Shown piece after piece: positions 6,546 through 12,526 of a stretch of 12,526 nt of DNA (its first letter is position 1; the number at the start of each line of letters is the position of its first letter). Source of the stretch: JBEAOO01 sp041164825 (lineage in GTDB: Bacteria; Pseudomonadota; Gammaproteobacteria; Burkholderiales; Burkholderiaceae_C). Location: NCBI GenBank assembly GCA_041164825.1, contig JBEAOO010000343.1:1-12526 (forward strand). Direction: 5' to 3'. The notes under the pieces are model-generated. The model made no database searches. It saw nothing but the letters and a program-made list of their open reading frames with translations, and was not told the origin of the DNA. Position numbers and translations under genes: made by a program.

Positions 6546-7324
6546 GCCGCCTCATCCCGCCGCCGCCGCCGCCTGATTCCGCTCGCATCGCTGCTGCTGC
6601 TGCGTCGGCTGTCACGTCGGTTGCCACCGGCGACGTCGACTCGCCCCTGCTGGCGCGCGTCCGCCGGGCGTACCCCGAGTTGCCGCTGCCCACCCACCTC
6701 GACCCTGCGCCTGCGCTGCAGTTCATGGCCGTCAAGGCCGGCACGGTGTTGTTTGACGAAGGCCGGCCGTGCGGGGCGTTTCCGCTGCTGCTCTCGGGGC
6801 AGGTGCAGGTGGCGCGCGGCACGCCGGGTGGGCGCTCGCTGGCGCTGTATCGGCTGGGCGCCGGGGAGTTGTGCGTGGTGTCGGCCTCGTGCTTGTGGGG
6901 CCGTGCGCCGCTGAGCGCTCATGGCGTGGCGTTGCAAGACACCGAGTTGGCGCTGATCGACGCAGCCGGTTTCGATGCGTGGGCGGCAGACGAACCGTTC
7001 CGGCGCCATGTGTTTGGTATTTTTGCCGAACGCATGGCGGGCTTGATGGCGCTGGCCGAGGCGGTGGCCTTTCAGCGCTTGGACCAGCGTTTGGCGGCCA
7101 CCTTGCTCGGCCACGGCGCGGTGCTGCACACCACCCACCAGGCCCTGGCCGAGGAGCTGGGCACCGTGCGCGAAATCGTCACCCGCTTGCTGCGGCGCTT
7201 TGAGCAGGCCGGCTGGGTGGCCTTGGGGCGCGAGCGCATCGAATTGCGCGAGCCGGCAGCGCTGCGTGTGGTGGCCGAGGGTCGGGCGCCAGATGCGTCC
7301 GACCCTCGGCCCAATGGTGTGTGA
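6542..7324 (+). CDS. Crp/Fnr-family transcriptional regulator
   Basis: A 260-residue regulator with a cyclic-nucleotide-binding-like beta-barrel (about residues 55-145), a dimerisation helix (about 150-185) and a C-terminal winged HTH. The recognition helix at 207-219 contains R210-E211-x-V213-x-R215, the same pattern as the CRP residues that read TGTGA. It lacks the N-terminal cysteine cluster of FNR, so a 4Fe-4S oxygen sensor of that type is unlikely. Three cysteines (77, 111, 117) lie in or next to the barrel. The cAMP-binding arginine-serine motif of CRP is not evident. The first 35 residues are a Pro/Ala-rich stretch from CCG and GCT runs, so the true start may be downstream. The ATG at 6542 overlaps the ykgJ-like stop. 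A CRP-type operator spans its stop codon, ahead of the DUF2892 gene. Confidence 0.9.
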   Translation: MSRLIPPPPPPDSARIAAAAASAVTSVATGDVDSPLLARVRRAYPELPLPTHLDPAPALQFMAVKAGTVLFDEGRPCGAFPLLLSGQVQVARGTPGGRSLALYRLGAGELCVVSASCLWGRAPLSAHGVALQDTELALIDAAGFDAWAADEPFRRHVFGIFAERMAGLMALAEAVAFQRLDQRLAATLLGHGAVLHTTHQALAEELGTVREIVTRLLRRFEQAGWVALGRERIELREPAALRVVAEGRAPDASDPRPNGV

Positions 7325-7335
7325 CCCAAGTCACA
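7320..7335. promoter_or_regulatory. Perfect TGTGA-N6-TCACA (Crp/Fnr-type) operator
   Basis: TGTGACCCAAGTCACA is a dyad with 6-bp perfect arms and fits the CRP consensus exactly. It spans the stop codon of the crp-like gene (7322-7324) and lies about 72 bases upstream of the DUF2892 start. If its centre sits at -41.5, as in class II activation, the -10 would fall at 7357-7362 (CACACT), a weak box as expected for an activator-dependent promoter. Confidence 0.7.
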
Positions 7336-7393
7336 GACGAAGCCCGGCCCGACGATCACACTGGCGTCCAGTCGGCCATCCTCGGTCGCACAC

Positions 7394-7398
7394 AGGAG
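7394..7398 (+). promoter_or_regulatory. Shine-Dalgarno sequence of the DUF2892 gene
   Basis: AGGAG sits 8 bases before the ATG at 7407. It is one of the best ribosome-binding sites in the window and fixes this start, suggesting efficient translation. Confidence 0.8.
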
Positions 7399-7406
7399 CA
7401 CACACC

Positions 7407-7604
7407 ATGAGCAAAAACGAAGGCAACCTCGACCGCGCCGTGCGCGTCATCGCCGGCTTGGCACTGATCACCTTGGCGGCCACCGGCACCATCGGCGCCT
7501 GGGGCTGGATCGGCATCGTGCCGGTGCTCACCGGCGCCATGGGCTTTTGCCCGCTTTACACCGCGCTGGGCATCAACACCTGCCCGATGAAGTCGGGCAG
7601 CTGA
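7407..7604 (+). CDS. DUF2892 (YgaP-type) small membrane protein
   Basis: A 65-residue inner-membrane protein of the DUF2892 family, the same type of membrane domain found at the C-terminus of the rhodanese YgaP. Two hydrophobic segments are visible (about residues 12-28 and 33-50). The family signature GFCPLYTALGINTCP at 46-60 carries two cysteines (48 and 59). The N-terminal NLDRAVRVIAG is typical. Function is unproven; links to sulfur or thiol chemistry are suggested for YgaP but are inference here. It follows the crp-like gene by 82 bases, behind a strong CRP-type operator and a good ribosome-binding site, so it is a likely direct target of that regulator. Confidence 0.9.
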   Translation: MSKNEGNLDRAVRVIAGLALITLAATGTIGAWGWIGIVPVLTGAMGFCPLYTALGINTCPMKSGS

Positions 7605-7616
7605 GCCCTTGCCAGC

Positions 7617-7641
7617 GTCTGCCTGCAGGCTGCGGGCAGAC
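7617..7641. terminator. Possible bidirectional terminator hairpin
   Basis: GTCTGCC (7617-7623) pairs perfectly with GGCAGAC (7635-7641) around an 11-base loop, between the convergent DUF2892 and GNAT genes. There is no T tract on either side, so termination is suggested mainly by position. Confidence 0.4.
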
Positions 7642-7656
7642 CGAGGCGCGCCCGCG

Positions 7657-8193
7657 TCAGCGCGACGACACCCGAACCATCTCCCGGTGCGGGATGTCGT
7701 CTTCCAGGTAGTCCTCGCCCACGGTCTCAAAGCCGAACCCGGCATAAAAGCGGATCAACCGCGACTGCGCCGAGATGCGCAAGCCTTGGCCGGGGTACAC
7801 GGCCTCACCGTGCCGCACCATGCGCCGCACCAGTTCGCGCCCCAGGCCCGTGCCGCGCGCAGCTTCGCTGGTGATCACCCGGCCCATCGACGGCTCGGTG
7901 TACTTCAACCCCGGCGCCACCAAGCGCGCGTAGGCGAGCGGCAGCGTGTGCGCGGGCGACCAGGCGGCCAGGTGGTGTGAGGGCTCGTCGTACGCATCGG
8001 CGTCGAGGTAGACGCAGTCTTGTTCGATCACGAACACCTGCTGGCGCGCGGTGTGGATGCGCTGCAGCTCGGGCAGCGTGAGGCCATCGAAAGCGCAGAA
8101 GCGCCAGTTCAGCTCGCCGATCGTGGTGAGGGCGGGATGGGTGGCAGCGGGGGCCGCCGCGGTGTTGGCAGGGGCGCGGAAGGAGTCAGGCAT
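7657..8193 (-). CDS. GNAT-family N-acetyltransferase (ElaA-like)
   Basis: A 178-residue GNAT acetyltransferase resembling ElaA. The WRFCAFDGLTLPELQRIHTARQ opening and VFVIEQDCVYLDADAYDEPSHHL (residues 30-75) are typical of that group. The acetyl-CoA loop is EAARGTGLGREL (110-121), and FYAGFGFETVGEDYLEDDIPH (149-169) is the usual C-terminal motif. The substrate is unknown. The frame stays open far upstream (to 8811) only because it is antisense to the chemoreceptor-like gene; the ATG at 8193 is the first start clear of that gene. The N-terminal 25 residues are Ala/Pro-rich, so an internal start near residue 28 is also possible. It is divergent from the chemoreceptor-like gene, with 99 bases between. 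Confidence 0.88.
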   Translation of the reverse strand: MPDSFRAPANTAAAPAATHPALTTIGELNWRFCAFDGLTLPELQRIHTARQQVFVIEQDCVYLDADAYDEPSHHLAAWSPAHTLPLAYARLVAPGLKYTEPSMGRVITSEAARGTGLGRELVRRMVRHGEAVYPGQGLRISAQSRLIRFYAGFGFETVGEDYLEDDIPHREMVRVSSR

Positions 8194-8292
8194 GGCGCCC
8201 GATGATGCCCGATTTTGGGCAGGGCACCGCACTGTGAACGGGCATGGCACTTGCGACAGTTTGGTGTCAGCCAACCTGCAACAAGGACCCCG

Positions 8293-9363
8293 ATGTCGGA
8301 CCCTCGGCACATCGTCGAACTCTCTCGCGAGCTCGGCCGCTTGGCCGCTGAAAAAATTGGCGGCATCGCGCTGATCAACCGCGAAACCAAATACCTCACG
8401 CTCAACGCGCTGATCGAAGCCGCCCGTGCCGGCGCACAGGGCAAAGGCTTTGGCGTGGTCGCCAACCAGGTGAAAACCGTGTCCGACCAGATCAGCGCGC
8501 TGGCCGACGACTTCACCGCCGAGATCACCGGCGCCATCGCCAACCTGGGCGAATTGGGCGGTGTGGTGCTGGAGCGCCTGGACGCGCAGCAAGGCCAGCG
8601 CTTGGCCGATCTGGCGCTCAACATGGTCGACATCATCGACCGCAACCTCTACGAACGCTCCTGCGACGTGCGCTGGTGGGCCACCGATGCGGCCGTGGTG
8701 CAGGCGCTGGAGGCACCCACCCCGGCGGTGCTTCAGCACGCCAGCCAGCGCCTGGGCGTCATCCTGGACAGCTACACGGTGTACCTTGACCTCTGGGTGC
8801 TGGACGCCCAAGGCCAGGTGGTGGCCACCGGCCGTCCGCAGCGTTACCCCGGCGTGGTGGGCCGTCGCCTGGGCAACCAGCCCTGGTTTCGCGAGGCGCT
8901 GGCCACCGGCTCAGGGCAAGACTTTGTCTCGGCCGACATCCAAACCTCGCAGGCCCTGGGCGGGGCGCCCGTGGCCACCTACGCCACCGCCATCCGCGAA
9001 GGTGGCCGCGTCGACGGCGCGCCACTGGGCGTGCTGGGCATCTTTTTTGATTGGAAAGCGCAGTCGCAGGCCGTGTTGCAAGGCCTGCGCTTCACCGATG
9101 ACGAACGGCCACGCGCCCGCGCCTTGCTGCTCGACCGGCAAAACCGGGTGATTGCCGCCTCAGACGGCGTGGGCGAGTTGCAAGAGCAGTTTCCGCTCGA
9201 CCTCTCGGCCGAGACCCTGGGCCATGCGCTGCTGCGCGATGGCCGACTGATGGGCCACGCGCTCACGCCCGGCTACGAAACCTACCGCGGCATGGGCTGG
9301 CGGGGCGTGGTGCTGCTGCAGCCGCCGGTGGCCGAGGCCACCGCCGCGCCCACCAGCGCCTGA
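8293..9363 (+). CDS. Soluble chemoreceptor-like protein: MCP tip plus C-terminal Cache-like domain
   Basis: A 356-residue protein with no signal peptide or membrane segment. Residues 26-74 match the hairpin tip of methyl-accepting chemotaxis proteins (NALIEAARAGAQGKGFGVVANQVK), the part that contacts CheA and CheW, but it is short and lacks HAMP and the long helical bundle. From about 112 to 345 it looks like a Cache-type sensor: a helix with RNLYERSCDVRWWATD, then YLDLWVLDAQGQVVATGR, WFREALATGSGQDFVSADIQ and a second DRQNRVIAAS strand-turn. The usual order (extracytoplasmic sensor first, signalling tip last) is inverted. The start at 8293 is supported by AAGGA 5 bases upstream; an upstream in-frame start at 8215 adds residues unlike the family. 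The protein is presumably cytoplasmic. Similar proteins probably occur in related betaproteobacteria, but their role is not known to me. Confidence 0.85.
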   Translation: MSDPRHIVELSRELGRLAAEKIGGIALINRETKYLTLNALIEAARAGAQGKGFGVVANQVKTVSDQISALADDFTAEITGAIANLGELGGVVLERLDAQQGQRLADLALNMVDIIDRNLYERSCDVRWWATDAAVVQALEAPTPAVLQHASQRLGVILDSYTVYLDLWVLDAQGQVVATGRPQRYPGVVGRRLGNQPWFREALATGSGQDFVSADIQTSQALGGAPVATYATAIREGGRVDGAPLGVLGIFFDWKAQSQAVLQGLRFTDDERPRARALLLDRQNRVIAASDGVGELQEQFPLDLSAETLGHALLRDGRLMGHALTPGYETYRGMGWRGVVLLQPPVAEATAAPTSA

Positions 9364-9420
9364 GCGGCTCGGGCGCCGGCTGCGGATCTGGCGCAGGCGC
9401 AGGCGGCGACCCGCCCGCGC

Positions 9421-10317
9421 TCAGGTGGCCAGCAAGCCCGCCTGGTAGTCCGACATCGCTTGGTGGATCTCCGCCTGGCTGTTCATCACAAACGGGCCGT
9501 ACTGCGCGATCGGCTCGTTCAGCGGCGCGCCCGCCACCAGCAGCACGTGCACCTCGGGGGTGCCGCTGCCGGCGTGCAGCGTCACGCCATCGGCGCCCGC
9601 CTCATTGGCGAGCACGGCCATGCGCTCGCTCTCCACCACGGTGTCGCCCACATTCACCGTGCCACCACCGTACACATAGAAAAATGCGTTGTGGCCGGCC
9701 GGGATGGCTTGGGCCAGCGTGGCGCCGGTGGGCAGCGTGATGTCGAGCACCAGCGGCTCGGTGGTGGGGCGCGTCACCGCGCCGGTGGTGCCATGGGCGT
9801 TGCCGGCAATCACGCGGATGCGCACGCCGTTGTCCAGCACCAGCGCCGGCACGCCCGTGGGTGGCACATCGCGGTAGGCGGGCGGCTGCATCTTGTCGGC
9901 GGCGGCCAGGTTCACCCACAGCTGGAAGCCGGCCATGCGGCCCTCTTCCTGCTCGGGCATCTCGCTGTGGATGATGCCGCGGCCGGCCGTCATCCACTGC
10001 ACGCTGCCGGGCTCCAGCAGGCCGGTGTTGCCGACGCTGTCGTGGTGGCGCATGCGGCCGGTTTTCATCACCGTCACGGTCTCGAAGCCGCGGTGCGGGT
10101 GGTCGGGGAAGCCGCCGATGTAGTCGCTGGCCGCATCGCTGCCAAAGGCATCGAGCATCAAAAACGGGTCGAGCCGGCGCTGCAGCGGCTGGGTCAGCAC
10201 GCGCGTGAGCTTGACGCCCGCGCCGTCGGACGTGGGCTGGCCGCGCACCAGCCGCTCGACCGTGCGCGAGCGTTCAATCATGGGCGAGGCAACAGTGGGG
10301 GCGGTGGTGGTGTTCAT
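9421..10317 (-). CDS. Pirin-family cupin protein
   Basis: A 298-residue pirin, a bicupin with a mononuclear metal site in the N-terminal cupin. The metal ligands are seen as His73 and His75 (DHPHRGFETVTV) and His117 and Glu119 (GRGIIHSEMPE). The 44-residue spacing between the first and third histidines is the same as in human pirin. The C-terminal cupin follows (about 190-285). Some bacterial pirins show quercetin 2,3-dioxygenase activity; the physiological substrate here is unknown. The ATG at 10317 is preferred over a start 13 codons upstream at 10356; a further ATG at residue 13 (MIERSRTV) is also possible. It is divergent from the GST gene, a common arrangement for stress or detoxification genes, although no shared operator was recognised. 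Confidence 0.95.
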   Translation of the reverse strand: MNTTTAPTVASPMIERSRTVERLVRGQPTSDGAGVKLTRVLTQPLQRRLDPFLMLDAFGSDAASDYIGGFPDHPHRGFETVTVMKTGRMRHHDSVGNTGLLEPGSVQWMTAGRGIIHSEMPEQEEGRMAGFQLWVNLAAADKMQPPAYRDVPPTGVPALVLDNGVRIRVIAGNAHGTTGAVTRPTTEPLVLDITLPTGATLAQAIPAGHNAFFYVYGGGTVNVGDTVVESERMAVLANEAGADGVTLHAGSGTPEVHVLLVAGAPLNEPIAQYGPFVMNSQAEIHQAMSDYQAGLLAT

Positions 10318-10447
10318 GGCTCTACTGTAGGCGGGGCCGGGCGCGGCCGCGCACAAGGGAATTGCACACGTCAGTGAAACTCACAGAGCGTCACCGCCGC
10401 CGCGCGCGGTCTAATGGCTGCATCCCATCCCCACACGGTTGCCCCCC

Positions 10448-11056
10448 ATGAAGCTCTATTTCAGCCCCGGTGCCTGCTCGCTCTCGCCGCACATTGCCTT
10501 GCGCGAGGCCGGTCTGGCCTTTGAACTGGTGCTCGCCAGCACCAAGACCAAAAAGCTCAAAGACGGCAGCGATTTCTACGCCATCAACCCCAAGGGCCAG
10601 GTGCCCGTGCTGGAGTTGGACAACGGTGAGCGCCTCACCGAAGGCCCGGCCATCGTGCAGTACATCGCCGACCAAGTCCCCGCTTCGCAACTGGCCCCTG
10701 CCGCCGGCACCCTGGCGCGCTACCGCCTGATGGAGTGGCTCAACTTCATCACCAGCGAGCTGCACAAGGGCTTCACGCCGTTGTTCACGCCCGGCGTGCC
10801 CGAAGAGACGCAAACCCAGGCCCGTGCCCGTCTGCTCGACCGCCTGACCTGGGTCAACAGCCAGCTGGAAGGCCGCACCTGGCTGATGGGCGACACCTTC
10901 AGCGTGGCCGACGGCTATTTGTTCACCGTCACCAACTGGGCGCGCTTGGTGCATGTCGATCTGTCCGGCTTCGCCGCGCTGAACGCCTGGCGCGAGCGCG
11001 TGGCAGCCCGCCCGGCGGTGCAGGCCGCCATGCACGCCGAAGGCCTGCTGAAGTAA
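10448..11056 (+). CDS. gstA: Beta-class glutathione S-transferase
   Basis: A 202-residue glutathione transferase, close in length and sequence to E. coli GstA (201 residues). It conjugates or reduces substrates using glutathione in the cytoplasm. The beta-class catalytic Cys10 is in MKLYFSPGACSLSPHIALRE. NPKGQVPVLELDNG and LTEGPAIVQYIAD form the glutathione site. ELHKGFTPLF carries the conserved histidine of the class, and SVADGYLFTV is the N-capping box of the C-terminal domain. The ATG at 10448 fits the family start; a TTG at 10439 would add three residues. The following small secreted-protein gene starts 12 bases after its stop and may be co-transcribed. Confidence 0.95.
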   Translation: MKLYFSPGACSLSPHIALREAGLAFELVLASTKTKKLKDGSDFYAINPKGQVPVLELDNGERLTEGPAIVQYIADQVPASQLAPAAGTLARYRLMEWLNFITSELHKGFTPLFTPGVPEETQTQARARLLDRLTWVNSQLEGRTWLMGDTFSVADGYLFTVTNWARLVHVDLSGFAALNAWRERVAARPAVQAAMHAEGLLK

Positions 11057-11068
11057 GGCCTGCGCAGC

Positions 11069-11506
11069 ATGTCGCGCCTCTGCTCTCCGGTGGCTCTGCG
11101 GGCCTTGCTGCGAGGTGGCCGGGGCACCTTGGCCGGCGCACTGGGCGCCGCGCTGCTGATGCTCGGCAGCGCGCATGCTGCCGAGTCGGCACGCGTCGCG
11201 CCTCTGGGTCTGCCCGCGCCCGGCGTGTATGAGGCCACGCTCTGCACCGCCGCTTCTGCCCTGGCCGACCCGGGCTGCAGCGAGGTGCAGCTGCAAGTGC
11301 GCCCGCTCGGTCGCTGGCGGCTGCAGATCCACGATCTCGTCTACCACCTGCGCCTGCGCGGCCCCGAGCTCGACTTGGCGCTGATGCACGGCAGCATGCA
11401 GATCGACGAAATGGCCGTGCCCTACCGCTGGGCAGACGGCCGCCTGCAGTTCATCGACCCGCTGAAAAACACCCGCTACGAGATCCGCCCCGGCCGGCGG
11501 CTGTGA
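11069..11506 (+). CDS. Small exported protein of unknown function
   Basis: A 145-residue protein that I do not recognise. It opens with a Sec-type signal peptide: basic N-region, hydrophobic core at about residues 20-33, and a likely cleavage after AHA (residue 37). The mature part of about 108 residues has two cysteines (59 and 70) that could form a disulfide in the periplasm. It then has strand-like segments (VQLQVRPLGRWRLQIHDLVYHLRLRG, shown in part) and ends in a basic tail PGRRL. The gene begins 12 bases after gstA on the same strand and ends 13 bases before the convergent nuclease-like gene. The signal peptide and codon usage support a real gene; the ribosome-binding site is weak. Confidence 0.7.
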   Translation: MSRLCSPVALRALLRGGRGTLAGALGAALLMLGSAHAAESARVAPLGLPAPGVYEATLCTAASALADPGCSEVQLQVRPLGRWRLQIHDLVYHLRLRGPELDLALMHGSMQIDEMAVPYRWADGRLQFIDPLKNTRYEIRPGRRL

Positions 11507-11519
11507 GCAGCGCGCGGCC

Positions 11520-12293
11520 TCAGTCGGCCGCTTCGCCTTCGCCCAACCAGCCCTGCGCTTCTTCTGCGCGCCACCCGGGCTCGGGCGTGGCGCGCGCCAG
11601 CGCCATCCACAGCGCAAATGGCATCTGCATCGCGCGCTTGGGCGCCGGGCGCGCCACGTCCAGGCCACGCTCGCTGGCGATCATCACGCCGCACTCGGGC
11701 GGGATGTCGTCCGGCCCGCCAATGCCTTCGGCCAGCACATACCAGCACTCGCTGCTCAGGGCCAAATAGGCGGCGCGTTTGGCCGGCTTGCGCAGGTCAC
11801 CCAGCAGGTCGGCGCGGCGCACTTTCACCTCGTGCACGATGGGTGCGAGGTAGGCCTCCACCGTGGTGTGCCGCACCGAAAACACATCCGGCATCGCCAT
11901 CGCCCAGCCTTCGTCCACTGGCGCGCGCAGCATCAGCCCGCGCCAAGCCAAGCGGCCCTCGCGCGTCATCTCGCGCGCCACGCGCTGCACCAGCGCCTCG
12001 TGCGCATCACGCACCGCGCGGTTGCGGTCCAGTGTTTCGGCCAGCACCTGCACGCCCACATCGCTCACGCGCAGGGTGTCGTGGCCAGAGGGCTGGCGCA
12101 CGCGCTCCAGCCAGCCGGCGGCCAGCAGCTCCACCTCCACCATGTCGTGGCAGGGCCAGCCGGCCGAGCGCCAGATCTGGCGCAAGCGGCGGCGGTGCAC
12201 CTCGCTCAGGCGCCGCAGGGGCACCGGGGCGGCGTCTGGCGCGGGCACGGGCTCTGGCGCGGGCAGCGCGCCAGTCTCGCTGGCGTCGCTCAT
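11520..12293 (-). CDS. Putative PD-(D/E)XK nuclease-fold protein (MmcB-like)
   Basis: A 257-residue protein without a firm family name. After a Pro/Ala-rich start, residues 31-90 look like a winged helix (RLRQIWRSAGWPCHDMVEVE, then LLAAGWLERVRQ and a short wing). Residues 128-200 show the pattern of a restriction-endonuclease-like core: PD at 135-136, a strand ending in HEVKVRRADLL with E155-x-K157, then a helix and WYVLAEG. This spacing of PD and ExK is typical, and the EVK-R-DLL segment resembles MmcB-type DNA-repair proteins. Nuclease activity is inference. The ATG at 12293 overlaps the stop of the DUF427 gene (ATGA), so the two are probably translated together. The frame continues upstream to 12374, but only antisense-like in the DUF427 gene. 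Confidence 0.75.
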   Translation of the reverse strand: MSDASETGALPAPEPVPAPDAAPVPLRRLSEVHRRRLRQIWRSAGWPCHDMVEVELLAAGWLERVRQPSGHDTLRVSDVGVQVLAETLDRNRAVRDAHEALVQRVAREMTREGRLAWRGLMLRAPVDEGWAMAMPDVFSVRHTTVEAYLAPIVHEVKVRRADLLGDLRKPAKRAAYLALSSECWYVLAEGIGGPDDIPPECGVMIASERGLDVARPAPKRAMQMPFALWMALARATPEPGWRAEEAQGWLGEGEAAD

Positions 12294-12526
12294 TCGACGA
12301 TCTGCACGCCCTTCCAGAAGGCGTAGCGGCCCTTGATCTCGGCCGCCGCCTCCAGCGGCTCGGGGTAGTACCAAACCGCGTCGGGGTTCATTTCGCCGTT
12401 AACGAAGAGGCTGTAGTAATGCGCCTGGCCCTTCCAGGCGCAACTCGTACGATGGTTGCTGAAGCTGGTGTATTCGCGCTTCAGGCTGGCCTCGGGGAAA
12501 TAGTGGTTGCCTTCGACGACCACGGT
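12290..12526 (-). CDS. DUF427 domain protein (partial, cut by window edge)
   Basis: The C-terminal 78 residues of a DUF427 protein; the N-terminus lies beyond the right edge. The diagnostic order is VVVEGNHYFPEASL, then TSCAWKGQAHYYSL, NPDAVWYYPEP and the end AFWKGVQIVE. The family is small (about 90-120 residues), cytoplasmic and of unknown biochemical role, with a compact beta fold. The apparent GTG at 12523 is an internal valine of the conserved T-V-V-V-E strand and not a start. Its stop overlaps the start of the nuclease-like gene by 4 bases. Confidence 0.92.
   Translation of the reverse strand, partial: TVVVEGNHYFPEASLKREYTSFSNHRTSCAWKGQAHYYSLFVNGEMNPDAVWYYPEPLEAAAEIKGRYAFWKGVQIVE

Noticed and set aside
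6542..6640. CCG and GCT runs at the start of the crp-like gene as a phase-variation tract
   Set aside because: Triplet repeats do not change frame and the runs are short; they more likely reflect an uncertain start codon.
8240..8275. Sigma-54-like promoter before the chemoreceptor-like gene
   Set aside because: A TGGCAC is present, but no GC dinucleotide falls at the required 10-base spacing; a sigma-28 pattern is also absent.
8194..8811. Upstream extension of the GNAT gene to 384 residues
   Set aside because: The extension lies wholly antisense to the chemoreceptor-like gene and has no family similarity.
9460..10377. 305-codon plus-strand frame opposite the pirin gene
   Set aside because: Antisense shadow of a well-supported pirin; His/Gly/Ala-rich with no motif.
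10391..11668. 425-codon minus-strand frame opposite gstA
   Set aside because: Antisense shadow of gstA and the secreted-protein gene; Gln/Gly/Arg-rich with no family features.

Overview
GC-rich chromosomal DNA from a betaproteobacterium, most likely order Burkholderiales and probably a Comamonadaceae-like genus. This placement rests on the gene order mnmG-rsmG-lysE-parA, on protein sequences typical of that group, and on canonical parS sites. It is inference; no database search was possible.

Left part (1-5109), minus strand: an origin-proximal type block. mnmG and rsmG (tRNA and 16S rRNA modification) overlap by 4 bases. They are followed by a LysE/RhtB-type exporter gene and by parA, the chromosome-segregation ATPase. 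Three perfect copies of the 16-bp parS palindrome and one copy with a single mismatch lie at 2154, 3151, 3340 and 5036. Two perfect copies are inside mnmG, the imperfect one is inside rsmG, and one is upstream of the mnmG promoter. parB is not in the window; it would be expected beyond the left edge. The 377 bases after parA hold no convincing gene but contain two large inverted repeats. No DnaA boxes were recognised.

Middle part (5110-7641): an AraC-type regulator (minus) is divergent from a plus-strand cluster. That cluster is a YkgJ-like cysteine-cluster protein, a Crp/Fnr-family regulator whose start overlaps the ykgJ-like stop, and a 65-residue DUF2892 membrane protein. A perfect TGTGA-N6-TCACA operator spans the stop codon of the regulator gene and sits in front of the DUF2892 gene. 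The regulator's recognition helix carries the R-E-x-V-x-R pattern of E. coli CRP, so protein and site appear to match.

Right part (7657-12526): an ElaA-like GNAT acetyltransferase (minus) is divergent from an unusual soluble chemoreceptor-like protein, which has an N-terminal MCP signalling tip and a C-terminal Cache-like sensor. Next come a pirin (minus), divergent from a beta-class glutathione S-transferase, and a small secreted protein of unknown function. The window ends with a minus-strand pair read from the right edge: a DUF427 protein (cut by the edge) and, overlapping it by 4 bases, a 257-residue protein that looks like a PD-(D/E)XK nuclease-fold protein with a winged-helix-like N-terminal part.

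The left block is core genome. The right half looks like ordinary accessory or housekeeping genes, with no transposase, integrase, tRNA, CRISPR array or prophage genes. The items most worth following up are the parS cluster in coding sequence, the Crp/Fnr-operator-DUF2892 module, the inverted chemoreceptor architecture, the candidate nuclease and the paired inverted repeats next to parA.
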